Shown here: piece by piece, positions 7,484 to 15,385 of the stretch
Numbering within the stretch: position 1 is the first letter of the stretch
Layout of the letters: the number at the start of each line of letters is the position of its first letter
DNA from: Syntrophomonadaceae bacterium
Lineage (GTDB): Bacteria > Bacillota > Dethiobacteria > DTU022
Length of the DNA: 21,791 bases
Assembly (NCBI GenBank): GCA_007126465.1
Contig: SLBE01000188.1
Span: 1 to 21,791 of the forward strand
Direction of reading: 5' to 3'
Position numbers and translations under genes: made by a program
Notes under the pieces: generated by a model
What the model was told of the DNA's origin: nothing
Seen by the model: only the letters and a program-made list of their open reading frames with translations
The model's database searches: none

Positions 7484-7512
7484 TTGTTACTGACCTGCTG
7501 ATGTGCTAAGAT
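7484..7512 (+). promoter_or_regulatory. Sigma-A-type promoter before the rseC-like gene
   Basis: TTGTTA (7484-7489) and TAAGAT (7507-7512) are separated by 17 bases, and TGC just before the -10 box makes it an extended -10 promoter. A transcript would start near 7519, shortly before the GGGAGGAG ribosome binding site. Each box matches consensus at four of six positions, so this is a moderate prediction. Confidence 0.45.
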
Positions 7513-7540
7513 ATTTTTAACTTCCGGGAGGAGATAACTA

Positions 7541-8005
7541 ATGGAACAATACGGAGAAATAACTGAAAATAGAGGAGATATCGCCATGGTTAACCTGCAG
7601 CGTCACCTGATTTGCGGTGAATGCGGCAAGTGTGGAATCATGAGTGGGGCAGCGAAGCGCAATATAACCATTGAGGCTCATAATCCGATTAAGGCGAAAG
7701 AAGGTCAAAGGGTTCGCATTGAATCTGACGACCGCCAGGTGATATTTATTGCTTTCATGCTTTACATTGTCCCGCTAGCCGGGCTTTTAATCGGCATCTT
7801 GGCCTGGATGCAGCTGGCCGGCCGTTTCGGACTTCAAGGTGGACAGGAACTACAGGCAGTAGTTGCCGGTTTGGTCCTGATGGTTGTCATATTCCTCGGG
7901 ATCCGGAATTGGGACCGGAGGGTAAAAAATGACCCCCGCTATAAGCCTGTAATCACCGGTTTACTGCTTGATAAAGATGAATGCGACGATCAGACAGAGA
8001 CTTAA
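7541..8005 (+). CDS. RseC/SoxR-reducing-system family membrane protein
   Basis: This 154-residue protein has the RseC/MucC layout. A short N-terminal cytoplasmic domain opens with EQYGEITENRGDIAMVNLQR and carries a cysteine motif, CGECGKCG (C25, C28, C31). Two membrane helices follow (about residues 67-89 and 104-121), then a short basic and acidic tail. In Proteobacteria RseC modulates sigma-E control and is part of the SoxR-reducing system; in Clostridia the role is not settled, and the protein is sometimes near rnf-type genes. The cysteine motif and its place after the redox operon suggest a redox role, but this is inference. The ATG at 7541 has GGGAGGAG nine bases upstream. It has its own predicted promoter. 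Confidence 0.8.
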   Translation: MEQYGEITENRGDIAMVNLQRHLICGECGKCGIMSGAAKRNITIEAHNPIKAKEGQRVRIESDDRQVIFIAFMLYIVPLAGLLIGILAWMQLAGRFGLQGGQELQAVVAGLVLMVVIFLGIRNWDRRVKNDPRYKPVITGLLLDKDECDDQTET

Positions 8006-8026
8006 ATAAATTAATAAATGATCAGC

Positions 8027-8084
8027 CTGCTTAAGAAAACTGTGCTTGCTGATCGTTTTCGCTGGAACTGCACAGGCTTAGCAG
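8027..8084. repeat. Dispersed hairpin repeat, copy 1 (before asd)
   Basis: Starts with CTGCTTAAGAAAACT, identical over 15 bases to the element at 11651. An inner stem GAAAAC (8035-8040) pairs with GTTTTC (8055-8060). The outer arm CTGCTTAAG pairs with CTTAGCAG (8077-8084), leaving one bulged base. It lies between the rseC-like gene and asd. Confidence 0.65.
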
Positions 8085-8121
8085 CTACATAAATCATTAA
8101 CTTTCTGGAGGATTTGCAATA

Positions 8122-9144
8122 ATGACTAAAAAATACAATGTAGCAGTAGTTGGAGCAACAGGTATGGTAGGACAGAAAATGATTGATGTTTTGCTGGAAA
8201 GAGAATTTCCGGTTAGCGGAATTAAGCTGCTTGCTTCTGCCCGTTCCGCCGGGACAAAAATCAAGGTGGGTTCATCTTCAGAAACTGTGGAAGAATTAAA
8301 ACCTCAATCCTTTGATGGAATTGATTTTGCATTCTTTAGCGCCGGTGGAGATATCAGCAAAGAACTGGCTCCCGAAGCAGCCAAACGAGGGGCCGTAGTT
8401 GTTGATAACAGCAGTGCCTTTAGGATGGATGCAAGTGTGCCGCTGGTGGTGCCGGAAGTAAACCCTGAAGCTGTCAGGCAGCACAGCGGCATTATAGCGA
8501 ACCCGAACTGCTCAACCATTCAGATGGTCGTGGCCCTAAAGCCTTTACAGGTGGCAGCACCCCTGAAAAGAGTTGTAGCAGCAACTTACCAGGCAGTATC
8601 GGGTGCCGGCAGGGAAGCAGTAGATGAACTTTACGCTCAGAGCAGGGCTTATCTGGAGGGAAAACCCGTTCGGACTGAACGGATTCCCCATGCCGGGGCA
8701 AAAAAAACATACCAGATTGCTTTTAACCTGGTTCCCCAACTGGACGTTTTTGCTGAGGATGGTTACAGCAAAGAAGAAATAAAAATGATTCGTGAAACAA
8801 AGAAAATTATGAGTCTGCCGGAACTTCCGGTTACAGCAACAACAGTTCGTGTTCCGGTGGCAAATGGTCATTCAATTGCTCTTAACGTAGAATTTGAAAA
8901 AGAATTGAGTGCTGCGGAAGCAAGATCGCTCCTTGAAAAAGCGTCCGGTGTTATAGTTTTAGATAACCCGGAGCAGCTTGAATATCCTACCCCGCTTTTG
9001 GCGGATGGCATAGATGAAGTATTTGTTGGACGTATTCGCAAGGATCATTCGATTAAGCACGGCCTTAATCTCTGGGTTGTTGCCGATAACATCCGCAAAG
9101 GAGCAGCTACTAACTCGATACAAATTGCTGAACTACTAATATAA
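8122..9144 (+). CDS. asd: Aspartate-semialdehyde dehydrogenase
   Basis: Asd reduces aspartyl-4-phosphate to aspartate semialdehyde with NADPH, the branch point to lysine/diaminopimelate, threonine and methionine. The 340-residue protein starts with the NADP Rossmann motif VGATGMVG (10-17). It has FSAGGDISKE (72-81), VDNSSAFRMD (94-103), the catalytic cysteine in NPNCSTIQM (C130), the substrate-binding QAVSGAGREAVDEL, and R243 and H250 in VRVPVANGH. This is the Gram-positive and archaeal-like short form. The ATG at 8122 has a CTGGAGG ribosome binding site. No other lysine-pathway gene (dapA, dapB, lysC) lies next to it, so it is a solitary asd here. A repeat hairpin occupies the upstream spacer; no convincing promoter was seen. 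Confidence 0.96.
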   Translation: MTKKYNVAVVGATGMVGQKMIDVLLEREFPVSGIKLLASARSAGTKIKVGSSSETVEELKPQSFDGIDFAFFSAGGDISKELAPEAAKRGAVVVDNSSAFRMDASVPLVVPEVNPEAVRQHSGIIANPNCSTIQMVVALKPLQVAAPLKRVVAATYQAVSGAGREAVDELYAQSRAYLEGKPVRTERIPHAGAKKTYQIAFNLVPQLDVFAEDGYSKEEIKMIRETKKIMSLPELPVTATTVRVPVANGHSIALNVEFEKELSAAEARSLLEKASGVIVLDNPEQLEYPTPLLADGIDEVFVGRIRKDHSIKHGLNLWVVADNIRKGAATNSIQIAELLI

Positions 9145-9319
9145 TTAATTGCCATATATAAAAGCACTTGTAATACATAATAGATTAAAGCGACTCCATT
9201 AATTCTGGCCGGATACGATTAACCAGGAAGTTAGCCTCGAGGATCAAATATTATTTTTGATAATATCGAGAATTATTTGCATTGGATTTACTACTTGACT
9301 ATGGTGAGGAGGCCACTTG

Positions 9320-10213
9320 ATGAGCAGGAAAGTAAGAGTAGCTTTAATCCAGGCTAAACACGAAGTGCATGGTGACGAACCGGTTGAAAAGCATAAACAG
9401 GCTGCAATTGAAAAGCATTTAAAGATGATTAAGAAAGCTGGAGATCAAAAAGCGCAGATTACCTGCCTGCAGGAAATATTCTACGGGCCTTATTTTTGCG
9501 CAGAACAAAATGTGAAATGGTACGAAGCGGCAGAAAAAGTACCTGATGGTCCGACAGTTAATTTAATGCAGAAGGAAGCAGAAAAGCATGGGATGGTAAT
9601 AATAGTTCCCATTTATGAAGTAGATATTACCGGAGTCTACTACAATACAGCTGCAGTGATTGATGCCGATGGAAAATATCTTGGAAAATTCCGTAAGATC
9701 CATATTCCTCACGTCCAATGTGGTGAATCCCCATATACAGGGTTTTGGGAAAAACATTACTTCAAACCGGGCAATCTGGGTCACCCGGTTTTTGAAACAG
9801 CTTTTGCAAAAATAGGAGTTTTTATCTGCTATGATCGGCATTTTCCCGAGGGGCCACGCATATTAGGCTTAAAAGGGGCAGAGATAGTATTTAATCCCTC
9901 TGCAACTGTAGCCGGTCTTTCCGAATATTTATGGAAACTTGAACAGCCTGCCCACGCAGTTGCCAACGTAAACTTTGTTGCTGCAGTCAACCGGGTAGGG
10001 ACCGAAACACCCTGGAACATGGGACATTTTTATGGAAGCAGCTACCTCTGTGATCCCAGGGGGCAAATAATTGCGGAGGGCAGCCGTGATGAAGATGATG
10101 TGGTTGTTGGCGAGCTGGATCTCGATCTGATCAGGGAAGTCAGGGATACCTGGCAGTTTTACCGTGACCGGCGCCCGGAATTTTATAGCGAGGTTAGCGA
10201 TATTTCATATTAA
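9320..10213 (+). CDS. Nitrilase-family amidohydrolase, beta-ureidopropionase type
   Basis: This carbon-nitrogen hydrolase has the nitrilase catalytic set: E52 in CLQEIFYG, K126 in GKFRKIHIPH and the nucleophile C170 in GVFICYDRHFPEG. The 297-residue sequence, with NPSATVAGLSEYLWKLEQP (192-210), NRVG (224-227) and a C-terminal DTWQFYRDRRPEFY, resembles beta-ureidopropionase (N-carbamoyl-beta-alanine amidohydrolase), which releases beta-alanine, CO2 and ammonia. The following dihydropyrimidinase supports that substrate class. The ATG at 9320 is 7 bases after AGGAGG (9307-9312); an in-frame TTG at 9317 is less likely. It could instead act on other N-carbamoyl amino acids or on agmatine-type substrates. 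A 17-base gap and a fresh ribosome binding site join it to the next gene. Confidence 0.85.
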   Translation: MSRKVRVALIQAKHEVHGDEPVEKHKQAAIEKHLKMIKKAGDQKAQITCLQEIFYGPYFCAEQNVKWYEAAEKVPDGPTVNLMQKEAEKHGMVIIVPIYEVDITGVYYNTAAVIDADGKYLGKFRKIHIPHVQCGESPYTGFWEKHYFKPGNLGHPVFETAFAKIGVFICYDRHFPEGPRILGLKGAEIVFNPSATVAGLSEYLWKLEQPAHAVANVNFVAAVNRVGTETPWNMGHFYGSSYLCDPRGQIIAEGSRDEDDVVVGELDLDLIREVRDTWQFYRDRRPEFYSEVSDISY

Positions 10214-10230
10214 TTTATAGGAGGAAGATC

Positions 10231-11613
10231 ATGAGAACACTAATTAAGAATGGAATCATAATTACCGCCTCCGATACTTATAAAGCAGACCTGCTGATTG
10301 AAAATGAGAGGATAAAGGCGATAGAAGCCAACTCCGGGGCTAAAGCCGATAGCATAGTAGATGCAACCGGGAAGTATATTTTTCCGGGAGCAATTGATGT
10401 CCATACCCACTTTGATATGCCTTTTGGCGGCACGGTAAGCGCTGACGATTTTACTACAGGAACGACTGCTGCCGCTGCCGGGGGTACAACAACAATTATT
10501 GACTATGCGATTCAAACCCCGGGAAAATCATTACAGGATGCCCTTGAAACATGGCACCGCAAAGCAGAAGGTAAGTGTGCGGTTGATTATGGTTTTCATG
10601 TTGCCGTAACTGACCTTAATGATGATACAATTGCTGAAATTCCTGACCTTGTGGCAGGAGGTTACCCGAGCTTTAAAGTTTTTATGGCTTATAAAAATGT
10701 TTTTCAGGTTGATGACGCAACCCTGCTGAAAGTTTTAAAGAAAGCGTCCGAAGCAGGCGGGCTGGTGTTGGTTCATGCTGAAAATGGTGATGTAATCGAT
10801 GTATTAACCGGAGAAATGCTTTCTGCCGGACATACTGAGCCAGTCTATCATGCATTGAGCCGACCGCCCCAGGCTGAAGAAGAAGCGGTTAACAGGTTTA
10901 TTACCATGGCTGATTTAAGTAGTGCCCCTGCATACATAGTTCACTTAAGTGATGCCGGAGCCCTTGGCAGGGTTGCAGAAGCCAGGTTAAGAGGGCTTCC
11001 CATTTATGCCGAAACCTGCCCGCAGTACCTTTTCCTTGATCTGCAGTGTTATTATGAAGCTGATTTCGGTGGAGCCAAGTATGTAATGTCTCCCCCTCTC
11101 CGTGAAAGCGGTAATGAAGAATGCCTCTGGGATGGTCTTGCTTCGGGAAATCTACAGGTTGTAGCTTCCGATCACTGCTCGTTTAACTTTAAGGAGCAGA
11201 AAGAAATGGGGCGGAATGATTTCAGTAAAATACCCAACGGAGCACCGGGCGTAGAAACGAGGGTTCAACTACTTTATGCCGGCGGTGTAAACGGAGGACA
11301 CTTTAATCTTAACCGGTTTGTTGACCTTGTCAGCACAGCACCGGCCAGGCTTTTTGGATTGTACCCCCGGAAAGGTACTATTGCCGTTGGCAGTGATGCT
11401 GATCTGGTTATATTTGATCCTGATGCAGAATTTACTATTAGCGCTAAAACTCAGCATCAAAATGTTGATTATAATCCATATGAAGGATTCAGCGGCCAGG
11501 GAACCCCAATTTATGTATTTTCTCGCGGAAGCATGATTTTTGATCACGGAAAATATTGTGGAGCTGGTGGTCACGGCCGGTTTGTTAAACGTAAACCATT
11601 TGCTAAAGTTTAG
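10231..11613 (+). CDS. hydA: Dihydropyrimidinase / D-hydantoinase
   Basis: This 460-residue amidohydrolase opens the ring of dihydropyrimidines (and hydantoins) to N-carbamoyl-beta-amino acids, the step before the nitrilase product upstream. All metal ligands of the family are visible: the HTH motif in DVHTHFDMP (H58, H60), the carboxylated lysine K149 in SFKVFMAYKN, H182 in VLVHAENGD, H238 in YIVHLSD and D314 in ASDHCSF. Tyr154 in FMAYKN is the usual substrate-contact tyrosine. A C-terminal tail, HQNVDYNPYEG...YVFSRG, is typical. GGAGGAAG precedes the ATG at 10231. The symbol hydA here means hydantoinase, not hydrogenase. No dihydropyrimidine dehydrogenase or transporter gene is present in the window, so the physiological substrate is inferred. 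Confidence 0.93.
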   Translation: MRTLIKNGIIITASDTYKADLLIENERIKAIEANSGAKADSIVDATGKYIFPGAIDVHTHFDMPFGGTVSADDFTTGTTAAAAGGTTTIIDYAIQTPGKSLQDALETWHRKAEGKCAVDYGFHVAVTDLNDDTIAEIPDLVAGGYPSFKVFMAYKNVFQVDDATLLKVLKKASEAGGLVLVHAENGDVIDVLTGEMLSAGHTEPVYHALSRPPQAEEEAVNRFITMADLSSAPAYIVHLSDAGALGRVAEARLRGLPIYAETCPQYLFLDLQCYYEADFGGAKYVMSPPLRESGNEECLWDGLASGNLQVVASDHCSFNFKEQKEMGRNDFSKIPNGAPGVETRVQLLYAGGVNGGHFNLNRFVDLVSTAPARLFGLYPRKGTIAVGSDADLVIFDPDAEFTISAKTQHQNVDYNPYEGFSGQGTPIYVFSRGSMIFDHGKYCGAGGHGRFVKRKPFAKV

Positions 11614-11650
11614 CTGGTAATGAAGTATACTATGCTTGCACCTATCCAGA

Positions 11651-11700
11651 CTGCTTAAGAAAACTACGCTCGCTTTAGTTTTCTTCGGCAGGCTAAGCAG
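11651..11700. repeat. Dispersed hairpin repeat, copy 2 (before aroF)
   Basis: A 50-base element. A perfect inner stem AAGAAAACTA (11657-11666) pairs with TAGTTTTCTT (11676-11685) around a 9-base loop. Outer arms CTGCTT and AAGCAG close it at both ends. It shares its first 15 bases and the loop pattern GCTYGCT with the copy at 8027-8084. Confidence 0.7.
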
Positions 11701-11762
11701 TTGAGTGAAATATTAATGGTCTTGTAAATTAAAGGCAAGTAGTTTGTAAAGGAGGAATTTTT

Positions 11763-12776
11763 ATGATAGTAGTAATGAATCCCGGCGCAAAAGAAGAAGA
11801 GGTAAAAAAGATAACTGATAAGCTTGAGCGGATGGGTTATGGAGTTCATCTCTCTACTGGAGAAAATCGTACGGTAATCGGCGTGATTGGTCAGCGTAGG
11901 GAAGAAGCAGCCCAGGCCATGGAAGCAATGCCTGAAGTTGAAAAAGTAGTATTTATCACCAGACCTTTTAAACTTGCCGGGCGTGAATTTCATCCCAATG
12001 ATACGGTAATTAATATTGGAAATGTTTCAATTGGAGGACCAAACCTGGTTATAATGGCCGGGCCCTGTGCTATTGAAAACGAAGAGCAGTTAATGCAGGC
12101 TGCCGAAGGGATCAAGGCTGGTGGGGCTTCGATCCTCAGGGCCGGAGCATTTAAGCCCCGCACTTCCCCGTATAGTTTCCAGGGTTTGGAGAAGGAAGGG
12201 CTGGAGTTTTTAAAGGAAGTAAGGGCTAAAACAGGCTTGCTTATTGTAACTGAAGTGATGGATCAATTTACAGTTGAACAAGTAGCCGACTGCGCAGATA
12301 TCCTCCAGGTTGGAGCGCGTAATATGCAAAATTACTTTCTTTTACGTGAACTGGGTAAAATTCGAAAACCGGTTCTCTTAAAAAGAGGACTTTCTGCTAC
12401 CATAGAAGAGTGGTTGATGGCTGCGGAGTATATTCTAAGTGGTGGAAATTATGAGGTAATTCTATGTGAAAGAGGAATCCGGACTTTCGAGCCTTACACC
12501 CGCAATACCTTAGACTTGAGCGCTGTTCCGCTGGCAAAACAGCTCAGTCATCTGCCGGTTATTGTTGATCCAAGCCATGGAACCGGTCTGTCCGGACTAG
12601 TTCCGGCAATGAGCAAAGCAGCCCTGGCTGCCGGGGCAGATGGCCTGATGATTGAGGTTCATCCAAACCCCCAGGAAGCACTTTCAGACGGGCCGCAGTC
12701 TCTTACCCCCGAGCAGTTTCAAGAACTGACTAAAGATCTTAAGGGAGTGGCTCTCAGTGTTGGAAAGCTTATCTAA
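11763..12776 (+). CDS. aroF: 3-deoxy-7-phosphoheptulonate synthase (DAHP synthase)
   Basis: This is the first enzyme of the shikimate pathway, condensing phosphoenolpyruvate and erythrose 4-phosphate. The 337-residue form is the type I-beta enzyme: an N-terminal ferredoxin-like regulatory domain (residues ~1-70, starting MIVVMNPGAKEEEVKKI) and a TIM barrel. Barrel motifs are MAGPCAIE (98-105, metal cysteine C102), KPRTSPYSFQG (131-141), VGARNMQN (183-190), LKRG (206-209), ERGIRTFEPYTRNTLD (236-251) and VDPSHGTG (268-275), with E298 and H300 near the end. In this class the N-terminal domain gives feedback control by Tyr or Phe. AAAGGAGG precedes the ATG. Its 3' end overlaps tyrA by 20 bases, so the two are translationally coupled. 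Confidence 0.96.
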   Translation: MIVVMNPGAKEEEVKKITDKLERMGYGVHLSTGENRTVIGVIGQRREEAAQAMEAMPEVEKVVFITRPFKLAGREFHPNDTVINIGNVSIGGPNLVIMAGPCAIENEEQLMQAAEGIKAGGASILRAGAFKPRTSPYSFQGLEKEGLEFLKEVRAKTGLLIVTEVMDQFTVEQVADCADILQVGARNMQNYFLLRELGKIRKPVLLKRGLSATIEEWLMAAEYILSGGNYEVILCERGIRTFEPYTRNTLDLSAVPLAKQLSHLPVIVDPSHGTGLSGLVPAMSKAALAAGADGLMIEVHPNPQEALSDGPQSLTPEQFQELTKDLKGVALSVGKLI

Positions 12777-13884
12777 TAGTGCAGGGCAATATTTTACCCG
12801 GGCTGCGTTAATCGGTACAGGCTTGATTGGTGGCAGCCTTGGCATGGCCCTGCGAGAAAAAGGCCTGGTGGGCGAAATAGTTGGATGTGATCATGATTCC
12901 GGGGCTGCCGAGGATGCATTAAAGAAGGGGGCTATAGATAGGATTGCTGACACACCGGTCGAAGCTGTAAAAAAAGCGGACCTGGTTATCCTGGCTGTTC
13001 CGGTTCTAAGCACCCTTGACTTGCTTAGAGAGATATCATCAGCTGTTGAGAAGGGAGCCTTGATCACTGATGTCGGCAGTACCAAGGCCTGGATTATGGA
13101 AGCAGTTGAAACAATCCTGCCTGAAAAGGTAACTTTTATTGGCGGTCATCCTATGGCTGGTTCAGAAGAAAGTGGGATTACCGGTGCCGATCCGGCCCTG
13201 CTGGAAAATGCGATCTATGTTTTAACCCCGGGGCCACAGGTTGATCCAGTGGAAAGGGAGAAACTTTCGGCCATGATCAGTGAAATAAGATCACAACCAC
13301 TTATCCTTGAGCCCCTGGCCCATGATCGGATCGTCGCCTCGGTAAGCCATCTGCCTCACCTAACAGCAGCTGCCCTGGTGCAGAGCGTGGCCGGCACTGA
13401 TGACCTGGAGCTGGTGAGGACCCTGGCTGCAGGGGGCTTTCGGGACAGCACCCGCATAGCTCTTGGGAACCCTAGTATTTGGCGTGACATTTTCATCAGT
13501 AATCGCTGGGCATTACTGGCCGCGCTGAAAAGATACAAGGATTGCATTACAAGTTTGGAGCAGCATCTTACCGCTTTAAGCCCTGAAGGGTTAGAGGAAT
13601 ATTTACAGCAGGCTCGTGACTATCGCAGAACAATTCCTCACCGGGGACGCGGTATTTTGCCAGAGGTTTTTGATGTTATAGTTTTGGTCCGGGATACACC
13701 TGGAATTATTGGGAAACTGACTACACTCCTGGGTGAAGCCGGAATAAATATTGATGCTATTGAGATACTGCACGTCAGAGAATTAGCCGGGGGCAGCGTC
13801 AGGATTGGCTTTAAAAATAGGGATACCAGAAAAAAAGCGATAGAGCTGCTTGAACAGCATGGTTACAGCTTTCATGTAAAGTAG
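12757..13884 (+). CDS. tyrA: Prephenate dehydrogenase with C-terminal ACT domain
   Basis: TyrA oxidises and decarboxylates prephenate to 4-hydroxyphenylpyruvate using NAD(P)+, in tyrosine synthesis. The Rossmann motif IGTGLIGGSLG is at 19-29, VILAVPV at 77-83 and DVGSTK at 105-110. The catalytic segment GGHPMAGSEESG (129-140) and SHLPHL (197-202) are present, as is GGFRDSTRIA (226-235). Residues ~305-375 form an ACT domain (VLVRDTPGIIGKLTTLLGEA), the usual tyrosine-sensing part in Firmicutes. The likely start is GTG 12757, 9 bases after GGGAG; TTG 12760 is an alternative. Both lie inside the end of aroF. The aroA gene that often follows is missing: the operon ends here in a predicted terminator. 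Confidence 0.95.
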   Translation: MLESLSNSAGQYFTRAALIGTGLIGGSLGMALREKGLVGEIVGCDHDSGAAEDALKKGAIDRIADTPVEAVKKADLVILAVPVLSTLDLLREISSAVEKGALITDVGSTKAWIMEAVETILPEKVTFIGGHPMAGSEESGITGADPALLENAIYVLTPGPQVDPVEREKLSAMISEIRSQPLILEPLAHDRIVASVSHLPHLTAAALVQSVAGTDDLELVRTLAAGGFRDSTRIALGNPSIWRDIFISNRWALLAALKRYKDCITSLEQHLTALSPEGLEEYLQQARDYRRTIPHRGRGILPEVFDVIVLVRDTPGIIGKLTTLLGEAGINIDAIEILHVRELAGGSVRIGFKNRDTRKKAIELLEQHGYSFHVK

Positions 13885-13917
13885 GAAAGATTATGTTCCT
13901 GCTTTTGATATTTTTTT
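13881..13917 (+). terminator. Intrinsic terminator of aroF-tyrA
   Basis: GTAGGAA (13881-13887, overlapping the tyrA stop) pairs with TTCCTGC (13896-13902), with one G-U pair and an 8-base loop. TTTT follows at once and a seven-T run at 13911-13917. It lies between convergent genes. Confidence 0.6.
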
Positions 13918-13926
13918 GAATTCATC

Positions 13927-14352
13927 TTAATTATTAATATATAGATTTTCTTGTTCGACTGCCAGATCAGCAAGAGTTTTATCTTCAAGTTCTTTTTTTA
14001 CAGAGTCCCTGACCCTGGTCCATACATTACGGGTAACACAGATTTCAGTTCTCTCACATTGTCCATTGTTATCAATGCATGATACCGGGGCCAGTGAGCC
14101 CTCAATGCTTTCCACTATATCATAAAGTGTAATATCTGCGGGCTTTACGGCAAGGTGATAGCCTCCACGGCTGCCCTTCTGGGTCCTTACAAACCCCCGG
14201 GCTCTTAAAGGCGCCATAATTTGTTCCAAATATTTTACAGATATATCTTGTTTGCAGGCAATATCATTAAGCTGAATCGGATCTTCCTTATAATGTAAAG
14301 CTAGCTCAATCATGGCCCTGGCGGCATAGCGAACTTTTGTAGACAACTGCAT
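13927..14352 (-). CDS. Rrf2-family regulator with three conserved cysteines (IscR-like)
   Basis: Rrf2 proteins are small winged-helix regulators. The 141-residue protein starts MQLSTKVRYAARAMIELA and has the recognition region SVKYLEQIMAPLRARGFVRTQ and the wing GSRGGYHLA, all typical. Three cysteines, C92, C99 and C105, in CIDNNGQCERTEIC correspond to the Fe-S ligands of IscR, with one extra residue in the first gap (CX6CX5C rather than CX5CX5C). A cluster-sensing role is therefore likely; a cysteine-sensing CymR role is less likely because CymR lacks this cysteine set. No iscS or iscU gene follows it; downstream is the convergent tyrA. GGGAGG lies upstream of the ATG. A strong promoter at 14421-14449 precedes it. 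Confidence 0.9.
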   Translation of the reverse strand: MQLSTKVRYAARAMIELALHYKEDPIQLNDIACKQDISVKYLEQIMAPLRARGFVRTQKGSRGGYHLAVKPADITLYDIVESIEGSLAPVSCIDNNGQCERTEICVTRNVWTRVRDSVKKELEDKTLADLAVEQENLYINN

Positions 14353-14420
14353 TAAACCAACCTCCCGAATATTTATTAACAGTAGAATATCGATTTCATT
14401 AGTAACAAATCAGCAGTTTA

Positions 14421-14449
14421 ATTTTACTGGGTTTTATAAGAGTTGTCAA
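14421..14449 (-). promoter_or_regulatory. Sigma-A promoter of the Rrf2-family gene, flanked by an inverted repeat
   Basis: Read on the minus strand, a perfect TTGACA (14449-14444) and TAAAAT (14426-14421) are 17 bases apart. A 9-bp inverted repeat, CAGCAGTTT (14411-14419) and AAACTGCTG (14461-14469), brackets the promoter and may be an operator, plausibly for the regulator itself. Confidence 0.7.
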
Positions 14450-14500
14450 AACAAACTTTAAAACTGCTGCCCTTGTTTGGAAAGCTTTGAAAAAAATGAA

Positions 14501-15385
14501 TTATAATATTATTTTTTCCGGCCAGCTGGCCAGTTTTATAGCATGGTTTTTACCTGGCCCGTTTAAAGTGTTAAATACTTTAGTGGTGCTATTATCTGCG
14601 GGGTTATAAATGATCAGGTATAAATCGCCCTCTCTTGTATTGACGATGGTTTCCGTGGCAGTATAAGAAACCTCTCCATAACGGGGATGATCATAATTAA
14701 AAGCCTCGTAAGTTAAGTTCTTGTACATAGTGTTTCTCTGGCTGGCGTACCAGTCAATGTCAAAATCTTTTTCTTTGAGCAAGGCTTTAAAGATAAAGTC
14801 AAAGTAGTCTTTGTGCCTGTAACGTAAGGTTGATCTGCGAAACAGGTATATCTCAAAAATAGCAGCTTCTCTCCAGCAGGATCCTACAATATCTTTAAAT
14901 CCATAATCAGACGAATACATAAAGCGCATGTGGTTTAATCCTGCAGGAATAGTCAAAGCATAATCAATCAGTTCCTGGGTTATACAGAACAAATTTACTG
15001 CTGAAGTGTTAGCTGCAATAATATCGCCATAAGGATCCAGTAAAAAAGCGGGCACCTGTAAACTCTCCATCATAGACAAAAGGTTATTTAGCTGATGTTC
15101 GGGGATTTCATTTTGGAATAACACTTCGTCTTTCAGGCCGGAAGCGGCTATGAAGAATTCCTTTTGTTCAAGGTTAGTTAACTTGAAGGCCTTTGCCAGA
15201 AGTTCCAGGGTTTGGTGATCAAGGTATTTTCTATCTCCTCTTTCCAGTCTGCCTAATTGATTTGGGGTCAAATGGATTGCCTCGCTCAGGGTTTCCCTGG
15301 TCCAGCGGTTACCATATTCATCCATGCTGTATTTTCTCAGCGCTTTAACTAGAAGACCAAATTCAGTTAAATTAATAATAATCAC
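14501..15385 (-). CDS. XRE-family regulator with MmyB-type ligand-binding domain
   Basis: Residues ~7-75 form a helix-turn-helix of the XRE type (FGLLVKALRK, then WTRETLSEAIHLTPNQLGRLERG). Residues ~100-260 look like the PAS-like ligand-binding domain of MmyB-type regulators (VPAFLLDPYGDIIAANTSAVNLF at ~111-133). This family is described as binding fatty acids or other small ligands in some members; the ligand here is unknown. The 294-residue frame begins at a GTG (15385-15383) whose G is the last base of the only good ribosome binding site, AGGAG (15389-15385), so that GTG is unlikely to be used. The next codons are three ATT in a row, and the first ATG is residue 21, inside the DNA-binding domain. 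The true start is thus uncertain. Confidence 0.78.
   Translation of the reverse strand: MIIINLTEFGLLVKALRKYSMDEYGNRWTRETLSEAIHLTPNQLGRLERGDRKYLDHQTLELLAKAFKLTNLEQKEFFIAASGLKDEVLFQNEIPEHQLNNLLSMMESLQVPAFLLDPYGDIIAANTSAVNLFCITQELIDYALTIPAGLNHMRFMYSSDYGFKDIVGSCWREAAIFEIYLFRRSTLRYRHKDYFDFIFKALLKEKDFDIDWYASQRNTMYKNLTYEAFNYDHPRYGEVSYTATETIVNTREGDLYLIIYNPADNSTTKVFNTLNGPGKNHAIKLASWPEKIIL

Noticed and set aside
9248..9266. AT-rich hairpin (ATATTAT with ATAATAT) before the nitrilase gene
   Set aside because: Short, AT-only arms in an AT-rich spacer; expected by chance and without a T-tract or conserved partner.
11614..11762. T-box or other amino-acid riboswitch before aroF
   Set aside because: The spacer is only 149 bases, contains the dispersed hairpin, and shows no T-box motif.
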